DNA of 64,000 nucleotides, taken from NCBI RefSeq assembly GCF_023284005.1, contig NZ_JAKIKS010000001.1:1-64000 (forward strand). The letters are read 5' to 3'. This DNA is from Shewanella surugensis. Its GTDB lineage: Bacteria; Pseudomonadota; Gammaproteobacteria; Enterobacterales; Shewanellaceae. The translations under genes and the position numbers were made by a program. A model generated the notes under the pieces. The model made no database searches. It was not told where the DNA came from and saw nothing but the letters and a program-made list of their open reading frames with translations. Positions 46,878-57,183 of this stretch are shown one piece after another (within the stretch, counting starts at the first letter, position 1; the number at the start of each line of letters is the position of its first letter).

Positions 46878-47202
46878 ATGGCCGATCATCTTTTATAAAA
46901 CGGCAATCACAAGGCGCGATAAAAAAGAGTTAGGGGTCTATTCTGTCCCTTATCCTGTCTCTACATTACAATTTCGTGATTTTGAAGCAGGCAATCTCTT
47001 TGATTGGCATCCTGCTCCACAGCCGCAATTTATTTTCTATCTAGAAGGCTGCGTTGAAATTACTGCGAGCAGCGGAGACAAACGAGTCTTTCGGACCGGT
47101 GATATTTTATTTGCCAATGATACTCAAGGGAAGGGTCATATCACTCATACCCTCAGTAAAGGAAGAGCGATCATTGTTGTAATCAATCCAGATCTCCTTT
47201 AA
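46878..47202 (+). pseudogene. Cupin-domain protein with an early frameshift
   Basis: ATG 46878 opens MADH, then an extra base near 46890 closes the frame at TAA. In the shifted frame the protein continues as FYKTAITRRDKKELGVYSVPYPV and includes cupin blocks FDWHPAPQPQFIFYLEGCVEI and GDILFANDTQGKGHITHTL, ending at 47202. About 107 residues if repaired. Earlier in-frame starts are absent. The rest of the frame is free of stops, so the lesion may be recent or a sequencing error. Confidence 0.7.
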
Positions 47203-47282
47203 TCAGGCCAATTGGTACCTGCACTCTATCTCTTTACTATTTAGCCGTGTAAAATTTACCGCATGTTAACCGTTAACCGAGT

Positions 47283-47729
47283 ATGACCCCCTCCATGGCC
47301 GAATTAACCGCTGTTTACCGTAAGCAAGTTGAAACTGTGTCCCTCAATGTCTGTAATAGCGTCATGCCAATGACACAGATCCCTGAGAACTTACTTGAAG
47401 CTTATGCTAACTTGTGTAATGAGCTCATTGAAGATAAAGATAAAAAATTCTCAACCGCTTGGTCTGCATTCCCCGCAAGTGCAAAAAAACTATTACCTCA
47501 AGCCGATTTTCATGGATTCTATATTGCGAATGCCTGGTTTCAACTCAGTCGAGTCGCACAAGATATTGCTGAAATGGCCGATTCCGATGACGCCATTAAC
47601 GAAAAGGAATATGATGGTATTTTTACCCGTTTAGCAGACAGTGCGTTAAAAGAAACCAGTCGTAAACTGAAAAAAGCACGCACCGATAGAGCCATGCTTA
47701 ATAGCATCAAACAAGTCATTGCTGGATAA
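47283..47729 (+). CDS. Conserved hypothetical protein, DUF3069-like
   Basis: 148 aa, soluble and helical. The segment STAWSAFPASAKKLLPQADFHGFYIANAWFQLSRVAQDIAEMAD (in parts) resembles small Shewanella/Vibrio proteins that I recall as DUF3069; this assignment is uncertain. No signal or membrane segment. Start ATG 47283. A strong bidirectional terminator follows at 47767, shared with the convergent malic enzyme gene. Function unknown. Confidence 0.6.
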   Translation: MTPSMAELTAVYRKQVETVSLNVCNSVMPMTQIPENLLEAYANLCNELIEDKDKKFSTAWSAFPASAKKLLPQADFHGFYIANAWFQLSRVAQDIAEMADSDDAINEKEYDGIFTRLADSALKETSRKLKKARTDRAMLNSIKQVIAG

Positions 47730-47766
47730 TTCTCAATAGCAAACATAACCCATTCCATCGATACAA

Positions 47767-47803
47767 AAAAGCTCGCTTCACTGATAACGTGAAGCGAGCT
47801 TTT
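47767..47803. terminator. Bidirectional rho-independent terminator
   Basis: 15-bp perfect stem, AAAAGCTCGCTTCAC with GTGAAGCGAGCTTTT, with A and T runs on both sides, between convergent genes. Confidence 0.9.
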
Positions 47804-47834
47804 ATCTCTATATTATTTGTATAATAAAAATCAA

Positions 47835-49523
47835 TTAGAATGAAGTGCGCTTATAACGACGATATTCAGGTTGCCAAAAATTCTTTTCGATAGACTGCTT
47901 GACTAACTCATCGGTCGTCGGTAAAGCATGAGCTTGCTCAATAGCCACTTTAGCCACAGCAAAGGCAATATGTTTACTGACGGCATGAATGTCTTCAAGG
48001 CTCGGTAACAATGGACCTTCACCATTAATCGCTAAAGGCGAACATTCTGCCAACGCTCGGCTCGACGCCATCAACATTTCATTACTGACACGTTTTGCAC
48101 CTGCAGCCAATACACCTAATCCGATACCTGGGAAAATATAACTGTTATTACACTGAGCAATTTCATAAGTGGTCCCCTCGACCACGACCGGTTCAAATGG
48201 ACTACCCGTTGCGACTAAAGCTTGCCCTTTTGTCCAATGAAGGACATCTTTTGGTGTCGCTTCAACACGGCTCGTTGGGTTCGATAATGGGAAAACAATC
48301 GGACGTTGACAATGGCGATGCATCGCCTTGATAATTTGCTCACTGAACAAACCTGGTACACCCGATACCCCAATCAATACTGTTGGCTTACCATTATTCA
48401 CCACATCCAATAAGGAAATATGATCACTATCGGTCTTCCAATTAGCCACATTATTCGCTTTTTGTGCTAAACGTTGTTGGAATGGCAATAAATTGGGCAT
48501 GCTATCAAGCAACATCCCCCAACGGTCAACCATAAACACTTGTGAACGTGCTTGATCGACGCTGATCCCTTCTGACACCATCTGTGCCACAATCGCTTCA
48601 GCAATACCACAGCCTGCCGAACCTGCACCTAGGAAAGCGACTCTCTGCTCACTTAATAGAGTCTTTGCCGCTTTACATGCCGCCAGTAAAGAGCCAACCG
48701 TTACCGCAGCGGTACCTTGAATATCATCGTTAAAGCAGCAATATTTATCTTTATAGCGCTCAAGTAACGGCATGGCATTTTTTTGCGCAAAATCTTCAAA
48801 TTGAATAAGCGCATCAGGCCAGCGACGATGAACCGCTTCCATGAAAGCTTCCACAAATTCGGTATACTCTTCGCCACCAATGCGAGGATGACGCAGTCCC
48901 ATATACATAGGATCGTCAAGTAGCTGTGGATTATCGGTTCCCACATCTAATGTGATCGGTAACGTATAAGCGGGGCTAATCCCACCACAACTGGTATACA
49001 AAGACAGCTTACCAATAGGGATCCCCATACCACCAATCCCCTGATCGCCTAAACCTAAGATCCGCTCGCCATCAGTCACCACAATCACTTTTACTTTTTG
49101 TCGCGTGGAGTTATTTAATATGTCATCAATACGATCTTTATTGGAATAGGAAACAAACAAACCACGGTTACGACGATAGTTTTTAGAAAAACGCTCGCAT
49201 GCAGAGCCCACGGTAGGGGTATAAATGATCGGCATCATTTCGGTGATATGATTTTGTAATAAACGGTAATATAACGTCTCATTGGTATCTTGAATATTAC
49301 GTAAATATATATGCTTATCTAAAGCATTGGTAAAATTTTTATATTGTGCATAAGCGCGAGAAGTTTGTTCTTCAATGGTTTCGATAACACTCGGTAACAG
49401 CCCTTCTAAATTAAAGAAAATACGTTCTTCATCAGTAAAAGCACTGCCTTTATTAATTAACGGTGCTTCAAGAATTGCAGGACCTGCAAAAGGAAGATAG
49501 AGCGGGCGTTTATTATCGTCCAT
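47835..49523 (-). CDS. maeA: NAD-dependent malic enzyme
   Basis: Converts malate to pyruvate and CO2 with reduction of NAD. 562 aa, close to E. coli MaeA/SfcA (565). Motifs: [22 protein letters not shown] near residue 85, [25 protein letters not shown] (about 152-176), [16 protein letters not shown] then [20 protein letters not shown] with the metal-binding Asp residues, and the NAD site [17 protein letters not shown] (about 295). Monocistronic on the minus strand, ending at the shared terminator at 47767. Cofactor choice is by family similarity. Confidence 0.95.
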   Translation of the reverse strand: MDDNKRPLYLPFAGPAILEAPLINKGSAFTDEERIFFNLEGLLPSVIETIEEQTSRAYAQYKNFTNALDKHIYLRNIQDTNETLYYRLLQNHITEMMPIIYTPTVGSACERFSKNYRRNRGLFVSYSNKDRIDDILNNSTRQKVKVIVVTDGERILGLGDQGIGGMGIPIGKLSLYTSCGGISPAYTLPITLDVGTDNPQLLDDPMYMGLRHPRIGGEEYTEFVEAFMEAVHRRWPDALIQFEDFAQKNAMPLLERYKDKYCCFNDDIQGTAAVTVGSLLAACKAAKTLLSEQRVAFLGAGSAGCGIAEAIVAQMVSEGISVDQARSQVFMVDRWGMLLDSMPNLLPFQQRLAQKANNVANWKTDSDHISLLDVVNNGKPTVLIGVSGVPGLFSEQIIKAMHRHCQRPIVFPLSNPTSRVEATPKDVLHWTKGQALVATGSPFEPVVVEGTTYEIAQCNNSYIFPGIGLGVLAAGAKRVSNEMLMASSRALAECSPLAINGEGPLLPSLEDIHAVSKHIAFAVAKVAIEQAHALPTTDELVKQSIEKNFWQPEYRRYKRTSF

Positions 49524-49793
49524 TGGAAACCTTTTTAAATATTGCGGTTAAATACATAAGTCTTCATTATAGATGATCTAATGCGATCCTTAGCGTTCAA
49601 ATAACAGTTCAAATAACAGTTAAATTATCTATAACTCAATGATTTTTTGCCACTTCATCGTCATTATACTGCGATTAATAACAGACTTTTCTGCGCGTAA
49701 TGGCGATGAATGAGCGGTTATTATTAATGGTACTAGATTATCATGAAAACGACTATTTGTTGCCTTTAATGAAATAATTTAATGCAATTATTT

Positions 49794-49824
49794 TTGACAA
49801 CCTACTTGTTTTAATTAGGATAAT
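49794..49824 (+). promoter_or_regulatory. Possible plus-strand promoter in the maeA-yehS gap
   Basis: TTGACA at 49794-49799 and GATAAT at 49819-49824, with a long 19-bp spacer (AGGATA gives 17). It would read through AAGGAG (about 49851) into the hairpin at 49867-49894. No gene follows on this strand, so a short RNA is possible. The rest of the 390-bp gap shows nothing more than a direct repeat (GTTCAAATAACA twice near 49588). Confidence 0.3.
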
Positions 49825-49866
49825 AAAAAGATAAACAAAGGTAACACGAAGGAGTTACTTATAAAC

Positions 49867-49894
49867 AAAAAAGCACATTTAACAGTGCTTTTTT
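49867..49894. terminator. Rho-independent terminator after yehS, bidirectional in form
   Basis: AAAAAAGCAC pairs with GTGCTTTTTT around ATTTAACA, 20 bp after the minus-strand yehS stop. Confidence 0.8.
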
Positions 49895-49913
49895 AAACCT
49901 TAATGATATTTAA

Positions 49914-50378
49914 TTACACACCACGATATTTAAGCGATAAACCCGCTAAAAAATTACGTAATACTTGATCACCACAGGTTTTGTAATGTTTATGTCCGGG
50001 TTTGCGAAATAACGCCCCCAATTCAGACTTAGACATTCTAAACTCAGCTGAGGTTAATAACTCAATGATATCATCTTCTTTTAATTCCAGTGCGACTCGC
50101 AATTTTTTAAAAATAAGATTATTGGTCAATTGTGCTAAAGGCTCAGGGACTTCAGCACCTTCCCTCAGCCCTCGCTTTTCAATGACAAGACCATCAAGAA
50201 AAAGACAAAACGTTTTATCATTGCAAGGCTTGTAACCTTCTTCCGATTCTTTTCTCAACATATCAATGAGCACGTCTTGCGCCATCTCATGTTTGGCTTT
50301 AGCAAAAATTTTAATCATTTTTGCATTACTGTAATCAAATACAAAACGTATCCGGCGTAAAATATCATTGTTTGTCAT
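49914..50378 (-). CDS. yehS: YehS-like protein (DUF1456)
   Basis: 154 aa made of two repeated DUF1456 units: NNDILRRIRFVFDYSNAKMIKIF ... EGYKPCNDKTFCLFLDGLVIEKRG, then NNLIFKKLRVALELKEDDIIELL ... HKHYKTCGDQVLRNFLAGLSLKYRG. Length and layout equal E. coli YehS. A small cytoplasmic protein of unknown function. Start ATG 50378. Confidence 0.9.
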   Translation of the reverse strand: MTNNDILRRIRFVFDYSNAKMIKIFAKAKHEMAQDVLIDMLRKESEEGYKPCNDKTFCLFLDGLVIEKRGLREGAEVPEPLAQLTNNLIFKKLRVALELKEDDIIELLTSAEFRMSKSELGALFRKPGHKHYKTCGDQVLRNFLAGLSLKYRGV

Positions 50379-50466
50379 AATTTATAATCTTTTGGTATGT
50401 GAAAGCGCGGCTGCGCTTTCATGCACCGATATTGTAATGCATTCACCAGAAAACGACAAAAATACC

Positions 50467-51492
50467 TTATGCAGGAGTTGCGACAATAATACTCGATGGC
50501 GCATTGGTTTCAATCACTCGAGCTAATGTGAAACCACTGCTTTCAAGTAAGGTTTGAAACTCTTTTTTAGTCCGTTGGTTAGCACTGAGATAAATCATCA
50601 TCTCAATATCTCGTATCTTAGCGCGTGCGCCTGAATTATCATTGGCCAATACTGCTTCGACAATAAATAGTTTGCTTTGTGGCGTCATTTTCGCTCGGCA
50701 ATTTTTTAAAATAACACTCGCTTTTTCATCATTCCAGTTATGGATGACTTTCCTCATAATATAGGCATCCCCCCTAGGCACTGACTCGAAAAAATCAATA
50801 GGGATAAACTCACAACGCGCACCCAACTCTTTGTATTTGAGTTTTTTTTGGGCTATCATTACCGTATTTTCTTTATCGGCTACAATACCTTTGAGCTCAG
50901 GGTACTTAATTAATAACTCTGACAATAATTCACCTTCACCAGCACCAATATCGACAATAGTCTCAATACCAGAACAATCCAAATGCTCAATAATACCCGT
51001 TAAATCGACATTGGTTAGATTAGTCATCGCTGCACCAAAAAGTTGAGCATCCTCTATATGATTATCTAAAAAATCATATAGATTACTTTCAAAAATAGTT
51101 TCAAATGGAGTTTCCCCCGTTTTTATCGCATCAAATAAAGCCCCTTGTGGTTTCCACCCTAAATAGCTGGCATTCAAAATGGCGATATGATGCAGTCCAT
51201 TTTTATTATCTGATTGTAAAAGTTCAGACATTGGACTTAATTCAAATTTACCGTCTAAACCCTGTCGAAAAACATCAAAAGCAACCAGCGTTCTCATGAC
51301 TCTAAAAAGAAAAGGCCCATGAGCATCAATAGAGACAGCAAGCTCCTCTGCTGACATAGGTTTGTGCTTTAACAAGTCAGCAATACCCAACTTAGCTACG
51401 ACACCAATAAGCTGAGCAACAATTGACACCAATGTGAAGTCCAGTAATTGTTCTTTTGGTGTACCACGATTTAAAAATTTATCAATAGACAT
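50467..51492 (-). CDS. SAM-dependent O-methyltransferase (PF00891 type)
   Basis: 341 aa. The N-terminal winged-helix dimerisation region (about 15-95: VSIVAQLIGVVAKLGIADLLKHKPMSAEELA) is followed by a Rossmann methyltransferase domain with VDIGAGEGELLSELLIKYPELKGIVAD (about 174-200) and the post-motif RKVIHNWNDEKASVILKNC (about 252-270), in which the His is the usual catalytic base of this family. Relatives act on hydroxyindoles, polyketides and other small phenols. No biosynthetic genes lie beside it, so the substrate is open. Confidence 0.88.
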   Translation of the reverse strand: MSIDKFLNRGTPKEQLLDFTLVSIVAQLIGVVAKLGIADLLKHKPMSAEELAVSIDAHGPFLFRVMRTLVAFDVFRQGLDGKFELSPMSELLQSDNKNGLHHIAILNASYLGWKPQGALFDAIKTGETPFETIFESNLYDFLDNHIEDAQLFGAAMTNLTNVDLTGIIEHLDCSGIETIVDIGAGEGELLSELLIKYPELKGIVADKENTVMIAQKKLKYKELGARCEFIPIDFFESVPRGDAYIMRKVIHNWNDEKASVILKNCRAKMTPQSKLFIVEAVLANDNSGARAKIRDIEMMIYLSANQRTKKEFQTLLESSGFTLARVIETNAPSSIIVATPA

Positions 51493-51701
51493 AATATGAT
51501 TACTTTTTAAAATAAAATATACATGAATTCTAAATCAGATAGTTAAAATATCAAGATAATGGGTCTGAAAATCAGAGCAACGCACGAACGTTTTCCGAAC
51601 AATACCTGTATAATAACTAAACGTTGAGAGCAATATTCACCCACTCATGCGGTTGCCCTGATCTGCAAATCTAGCATGTACCTAATTTGGCTAAATCTAA
51701 T

Positions 51702-52976
51702 TTATTGAAAATATTTCCAATAGACAAAAATCAGTGTAAAACCAACAAAGTAAATAATCCCCAACCAAGACCATAGCTTCATTATTGGACCATATCTATC
51801 CTCAACGGCTAATTGCTCAGAAGTCATAAGCTTGAAGTTTAGCGCAGCAAAGACTGCCGTGGTAATGAAAGCCAAAATCATAACAAACTCTAACAAGGGT
51901 AATAATGCCCCTTGAAAAAATAAAATAATCAGTAAGCTCAGTAAACTCATCAATAACATAATCCGAGTTAATACCCCATTGGATTCGGTCCGTTTCTTGT
52001 GATGTAATAATAATTGCCAACATCCCGCTAAACTTCGACTATATCCGTCAATAACCGTGACTGTAGTACTAAAAATACACAGTAAGGCAACTGCACCAAT
52101 AAGGTAACGACTCTCACTCCCCATAACGTTACTGTAAAGTTCAATGAGTTGGCTAGCAAACATCGCCCCCGAATCAGAAAAATGCTCATTTGAGCCATAC
52201 ATAACAGAAGCGCCTAAAGATAAAAAAACAAGGGCTAAAACAGTCGTTAATATATATCCTGTATTAAAATCAAACAGTGCTTGTGCCTTGCTAATAGACA
52301 TCTGTTTTTGTTTTTCGATGAGCCACAAAGAATTCCACACACTCACTTCAATAGGGGCTGGCATCCACCCCATCATGGCCACTAAGAAACCAATATAAGC
52401 CCACTGCCAAGGTGAAGGAGCAATAAAGCCACTATCGATAACACTTGGAATATTCAACGCCATAGCTGCTGCTATCAAAGTCATCAAGGTTAATGAAAAC
52501 ATGATAACTTTGCTTAATCTATCGAGAAGGCGGTAATGCCCTAAAATGATCAATGCTAAACTCGCGATAAGTACAATCAAAGCCAAAATATCAATGGATA
52601 AAGGAATGAATAGCGTCAGCATGGCCGCCGTTAACATGGCCACTCCCGCAGTACTCGCCACTGCGGCGACGCCATTTAGCAAAGTAAATAACATTAAATA
52701 ACCTCGCCCTTGAGAATAGTAGCCCTGAAGTAAGCTTTCTCCTGTCGCAACGGTATAACGTGCACCCGCGGCAAAAAAAGGGTATTTAATCAAATTCACA
52801 GCCAGAATGACCCAAGCTAATTGCCAACCAAATTCAGCACCCGCTCGGGTTGAAGCAACCAAATGAGAAGCCCCAATTGCAGCGGCGGCCATTAATAATC
52901 CAGGCCCCATGGCTTTAAAAACACGAGAAACGCTTTTATCAGTGGACACTTTCGTTGTATTCGACGCATTTGGCAT
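51702..52976 (-). CDS. NRAMP-related transporter lacking the DPGN motif
   Basis: 424 aa with about 11 membrane helices. The first helix reads GPGLLMAAAAIGASHLVASTRAGAEFGW (about 24-51); in classical Mn/Fe NRAMP transporters the same place is DPGN, here GASH. The sixth helix (IGFLVAMMGWMPAPIEVSVWNSLW) lacks the usual metal-binding MPHN pattern and has MPAP. It therefore belongs to a divergent NRAMP-like branch whose substrate may not be Mn2+. Start ATG 52976. It stands alone on the minus strand. Confidence 0.8.
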   Translation of the reverse strand: MPNASNTTKVSTDKSVSRVFKAMGPGLLMAAAAIGASHLVASTRAGAEFGWQLAWVILAVNLIKYPFFAAGARYTVATGESLLQGYYSQGRGYLMLFTLLNGVAAVASTAGVAMLTAAMLTLFIPLSIDILALIVLIASLALIILGHYRLLDRLSKVIMFSLTLMTLIAAAMALNIPSVIDSGFIAPSPWQWAYIGFLVAMMGWMPAPIEVSVWNSLWLIEKQKQMSISKAQALFDFNTGYILTTVLALVFLSLGASVMYGSNEHFSDSGAMFASQLIELYSNVMGSESRYLIGAVALLCIFSTTVTVIDGYSRSLAGCWQLLLHHKKRTESNGVLTRIMLLMSLLSLLIILFFQGALLPLLEFVMILAFITTAVFAALNFKLMTSEQLAVEDRYGPIMKLWSWLGIIYFVGFTLIFVYWKYFQ

Positions 52977-53285
52977 AAATGACCTTAAGCAAAAAATGAG
53001 TACTTAGTGACAAAAAAAGCATAATCCCACAAAAATTGGAGGATATATTTACCATAAACCCTTTTTAAACAAAAATGTCTAGAGAAAAAATTGTTACAAA
53101 TCAACAATACTACCTTCCTCTGCGCCCCCCAAAACCCTACTAAATGACAATGAAATAAAATAAAATAAAATTCAACAACTTAAAGAAAACCTCTCACCCA
53201 TTCAACCCGTATATATTTCGCCATTCTTTTATACCTTTAATTCGATAAATCACACAAATGTTTCATTTTTTTTATTAACAATCGT

Positions 53286-53313
53286 TTGACATTATTTATT
53301 TAGCATTTAAATT
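53286..53313 (+). promoter_or_regulatory. Possible sigma-70 promoter of the TonB receptor gene
   Basis: TTGACA at 53286-53291 and TAAATT at 53308-53313, 16-bp spacer, about 140 bp before the receptor start. The remaining gap 52977-53453 is AT-rich; I see no convincing Fur box. Confidence 0.35.
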
Positions 53314-53453
53314 GTTATTCGATTGTTGCTAGTTTGAGCTGTCAAAGTTTAGCTATTTGACTGTGCTGTCGCTTGCTTTACTTGAATCGGCTTAGCTTAG
53401 CCACATGACTGCATAATTTAACATTTAAAAAATATAATAATGATTAAAGGATT

Positions 53454-56066
53454 ATGATGAAAAAACCTCACTTATGGCCCAGCTTATGTGCGCTAGCAGT
53501 TTCAAACGTTTTATCACCAATCGTTTTTGCCGCAGACAATGACATCCACTTAAAAGAACAAGAACCACTCGAACATATCTCTGTGACAGGATCCCATATT
53601 AAGCGTACCGATTTAGAAGGCGCGTCACCCATGACGGTGCTGACTGAGGAAGATATTGCCCGCTCAGGTGCGCAAGATATGTCGCAACTATTAAGTAAAC
53701 TGCCTATTGCCGGTGCAGGTACTTTCGCCACCCAAGGTAACAACTCCGATGATACGGCCAATGGCGGCGCTGCTATTTCATTACGGGGTTTAGGCGCAAA
53801 CGCCACTTTGGTATTACTTAACGGCCGCCGCGTTGCCGTCTCTTCTTTTGCAAAAAATATCGATACGTCCTTTGTCGATATTAATGCTATTCCCATGTCA
53901 GCGGTTGAGCGTGTCGATATCGTAAAAGATGGTGCCTCAGCCACTTATGGTTCAGATGCCATTGCCGGCGTGGTAAACATCATATTAAAGAAAGATTTTG
54001 AAGGCTTTGAAATTAATGCTAAAGCAGGTGACACTGTCGAAGATGGTGGTGGACAAACTTCCGCGTCCATTCTTTGGGGTAGCCACGCAGAGAAATCTCA
54101 TACCAGTATTATCCTGAACTATTTTCATGAGAATGAAACCACATTAGGCGATAGAAGTTACTCTAAATCAGCCAATCAAACCGCTCGAGGTGGCAGTGAT
54201 TCTCGCTCATCTTCTGGTAACCCTGGTAGCTACATACCCGCAAGTATAGGAACAGATGGCTCGATCAGTACTTTATCTGGTTCCTATGATTGGCAACCCG
54301 ATGCTAATTGCCCCGCCGATAATAATAATGGCACTTTTTGCGTCTATGATTATGCCCCCATGATGACCTCGACCCCAGAAACCACCCGAGTGGGCTTATC
54401 GGTTTTTCATGATTATTACATTAATAACGACATTACCTTATTTAGCGAGATGATGTATCAACATAATGAAAGCGTGGTAAACGGTGCTGGCAGCCCTTCA
54501 TTTTCAGAACTTTATATATTGGCGGATAATGCAAACTATAGCTCAATAAACAATCCTTATGCCTCTTCAGGAGAAGATTTAACCATGCGCCGCCGGATCA
54601 CCGAAACAGGCGGTCGTCAAAAAGAAGCAGAATCCGACAGCGCCCGTTTAGTCATGGGCCTTAACGGTATGCTTGGCCAATGGGACTGGGAAGTTGCCTA
54701 CACCTATTCTTATAATCGTAACTATGAATTCGGTAAAAATGGCTATGTTTGGACATCACTGCTGCAAGATGAGATCAATGCGGGTAACTTTAATCCTTTC
54801 TCCACCACACAAACTGCTACCGTAATCGATGAGATTTCAGTCAATACCACCCGTAATGCAAAATCAACCACCTCTGCTTTTGACGGCACCATTGCAGGAG
54901 AAATTTTTGAATTACCCGCAGGTCATGTCGGCATGGCGGTAGGGTTTGAATATCGTGAAGAAGATTTATCGGATAGTCCCGATGAGTTGTTTTTACGTGG
55001 CGAAATTTTTGGCACCGAAGCCACCGAAGCCTATGGTAGTCGTGAGCAAACATCAGTATTCCTTGAGTTTGCCGTACCTATTTTTGAGACCTTAGAAGCA
55101 CAACTCGCCGGACGCTATGAAAATTATAGCGATTTTGGTAACACCACCAGCCCGAAAGTTGCCCTACTTTATACACCATTGGATACATTAACGTTCAGGG
55201 CCAGTTGGGCCGAAGGCTTTAGAGCCCCCTCGCTGGTTCAGCTCGGCTTAGGTAACAGCCAAGAATCCCCTGAACTCATTGATACTCAGCGCTGTGCTTA
55301 TACTGGTGCAAATGAGGACTGTACAGCACAAGAACGTACCGTTAATTTTTCTGGTAACCCCGATTTAAAAGCTGAAGAGTCCACCTCCTATAATGTCGGC
55401 GGTGTCTGGGAAGTTATCGATAATTTAAGTATGGGCATTGATTATTGGTATTACAAAGTCGATGGACTCATTGATGCCGATCCTCAATATGTCATTAACA
55501 CTCAAGGTGATAATTCATCGGTTGTGGTACGTGAAGCATCATCAACCAGTACACCAGGCCGTATTATTCGTATTTACGATCAATTTGCTAACCTCAATGA
55601 GCAAACCACTGACGGTATTGACTTTGATGTACAATACATGTTCGATACGGGTGAATATGGTGAGTTTGGGTTAAGTTATAACCTTACTTGGGTACATGAA
55701 TTTGAACAAGTACGCGCCGACGGCTCAACCGTTGAACTAGCAGGTCGTTATGAGCACCCAGAATATCGCTGGACTGGCGGACTTAACTGGGCGATTGATG
55801 ATTGGCAAGCTACAACACGGGTAAATTACATCAGTGAAGTCTCTTATACCGAAGAGCAAAACACCGAAGGGTATATCGATGCTATGACCACACTCGACCT
55901 TAATGTCACTTATATAGGGTTTGATCATTGGTCATTAACGCTCGGTGGCAATAATGTCCTCAATGAAGAACCCCCATTCAGTAAAATTGATTTCATGGGT
56001 TACGATCAAAATACCTACTCGGCCATTGGTGCCTTCTGGTATGCCTCGGCAACCTATCGCTTTTAA
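53454..56066 (+). CDS. TonB-dependent outer-membrane receptor
   Basis: 870 aa. AAAGGATT precedes ATG 53454. A signal peptide ends near VFAAD. The plug domain follows: EHISVTGSHIKRTDLEGASPMTVLTEEDI (a TonB-box-like start), LRGLGANATLVLLNGRRVA and VERVDIVKDGASATYGSDAIAGVVNIIL. Then a long beta barrel with YENYSDFGNTTSPKVALLYTP and FRASWAEGFRAPSLVQL, ending in ASATYRF with the terminal Phe. It belongs to the large marine group used for organic substrates rather than a named siderophore receptor. A GST and a glycerophosphodiesterase follow on the same strand. Confidence 0.93.
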   Translation: MMKKPHLWPSLCALAVSNVLSPIVFAADNDIHLKEQEPLEHISVTGSHIKRTDLEGASPMTVLTEEDIARSGAQDMSQLLSKLPIAGAGTFATQGNNSDDTANGGAAISLRGLGANATLVLLNGRRVAVSSFAKNIDTSFVDINAIPMSAVERVDIVKDGASATYGSDAIAGVVNIILKKDFEGFEINAKAGDTVEDGGGQTSASILWGSHAEKSHTSIILNYFHENETTLGDRSYSKSANQTARGGSDSRSSSGNPGSYIPASIGTDGSISTLSGSYDWQPDANCPADNNNGTFCVYDYAPMMTSTPETTRVGLSVFHDYYINNDITLFSEMMYQHNESVVNGAGSPSFSELYILADNANYSSINNPYASSGEDLTMRRRITETGGRQKEAESDSARLVMGLNGMLGQWDWEVAYTYSYNRNYEFGKNGYVWTSLLQDEINAGNFNPFSTTQTATVIDEISVNTTRNAKSTTSAFDGTIAGEIFELPAGHVGMAVGFEYREEDLSDSPDELFLRGEIFGTEATEAYGSREQTSVFLEFAVPIFETLEAQLAGRYENYSDFGNTTSPKVALLYTPLDTLTFRASWAEGFRAPSLVQLGLGNSQESPELIDTQRCAYTGANEDCTAQERTVNFSGNPDLKAEESTSYNVGGVWEVIDNLSMGIDYWYYKVDGLIDADPQYVINTQGDNSSVVVREASSTSTPGRIIRIYDQFANLNEQTTDGIDFDVQYMFDTGEYGEFGLSYNLTWVHEFEQVRADGSTVELAGRYEHPEYRWTGGLNWAIDDWQATTRVNYISEVSYTEEQNTEGYIDAMTTLDLNVTYIGFDHWSLTLGGNNVLNEEPPFSKIDFMGYDQNTYSAIGAFWYASATYRF

Positions 56067-56165
56067 TAGGTACAAGTTAAGCTTGAAAAGCCATACCAAG
56101 GCTTGAACACTTAATCATCCGCTAGCGGCTAAAATGTCGCTAGCGGCTAAAAATAAGGAAGCATA

Positions 56166-56840
56166 ATGATTACTCTCTATGGTGCCCCTCAAACTCGCAC
56201 AAGTCGCATTTCGTGGTTACTTGAAGAATTAGCGCTACCTTGGCAATACCACTATATTAACTTTGCGAAAGGAGATAGCCAACACCCTGATTTTCTGTCT
56301 TTAAATCCCTGTGGAAAAATTCCCGTTATTATCGATGATAATCAAAACAGTAATGCGACTAAATCTGCACAATTAGTCCTGTCTGAGTCAATGGCAATTT
56401 GTCTTTATTTAGCCGAGAAGTACAATAAAGATTGTGGCTACCCAATACACATAGCTGAAAGCGGAACCCCTGAATCAGCCTTACATCATCAATGGCTGAG
56501 TTTTATTACTTGTGAGCTAGAACAACCACTTTGGACATTAGCCAAGCACAAATTCGCGCTGCCAAAATCACTCAGGCAAGAAAGCATGCCAGTCGTCGCC
56601 ACATGGGAATTTGATAAAGTTGCAGCAGTTGCTGATTCTTGGTTACCCGATAGTGACTATTTATTAGGTGATACTCTCAGCATTGCCGATATATTACTGA
56701 CTCACACTTTGATGTGGGCGACAAAATCGGGGCTTAATATCCCCCCAAAATTAGCACGCTATCGCGACCAAGTAGCGAGCCGTCCCGCCCTTGTTCGGGC
56801 GCTAGAAAAAGAACAAACCGCTGCTGCTCAAGCCGCTTAA
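56166..56840 (+). CDS. Glutathione S-transferase family protein
   Basis: 224 aa. The N-terminal thioredoxin fold has ITLYGAPQTRTSRISWLLEELALPW, the cis-Pro in CGKIPVIID (about 49-57) and SESMAICLYLAEKY (about 73-86), the glutathione-binding Glu/Ser region. The helical C-terminal domain contains LGDTLSIADILLTHTLMWA. Cytoplasmic. It begins 100 bp after the TonB receptor stop; AAGGAAGCATA precedes ATG 56166. The gap contains CGCTAGCGGCTAAAA twice in tandem. Substrate unknown. Confidence 0.9.
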   Translation: MITLYGAPQTRTSRISWLLEELALPWQYHYINFAKGDSQHPDFLSLNPCGKIPVIIDDNQNSNATKSAQLVLSESMAICLYLAEKYNKDCGYPIHIAESGTPESALHHQWLSFITCELEQPLWTLAKHKFALPKSLRQESMPVVATWEFDKVAAVADSWLPDSDYLLGDTLSIADILLTHTLMWATKSGLNIPPKLARYRDQVASRPALVRALEKEQTAAAQAA

Positions 56841-57183
56841 TTATATTAAAAAAGTCAAAATTCTGCGTTAAAATACGCTAAACACCGTTATTTTTACGCA
56901 GTAATCCCCATAATTAAACGCCAACAAAATAAAAACATAAACAAAACCAATTAGTCTAAAAAACACCTCACAAATACTACAAAAGCCCAACATACATGAT
57001 TTATTACAATCAAGTTTTTCATCGAAAAACAAAGATTAAAAAAATAAAAAACAACCACTTATAACAAACTTCTTTTCTCTTTAATGACCAGTCCCCAAAA
57101 TTTCATATTGATCTTAATTAATACAGTCTTTATACAGGGTTAATGCTAAATCTGTTTTTGTCATTATTAAGGATGACCGATCA
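56841..57183. other. AT-rich gap between the GST and GDPD genes
   Basis: 343 bp with no gene, terminator or operator that I recognise; the GDPD start has a weak ribosome binding site (AAGGATGACCGATCA). Confidence 0.5.
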
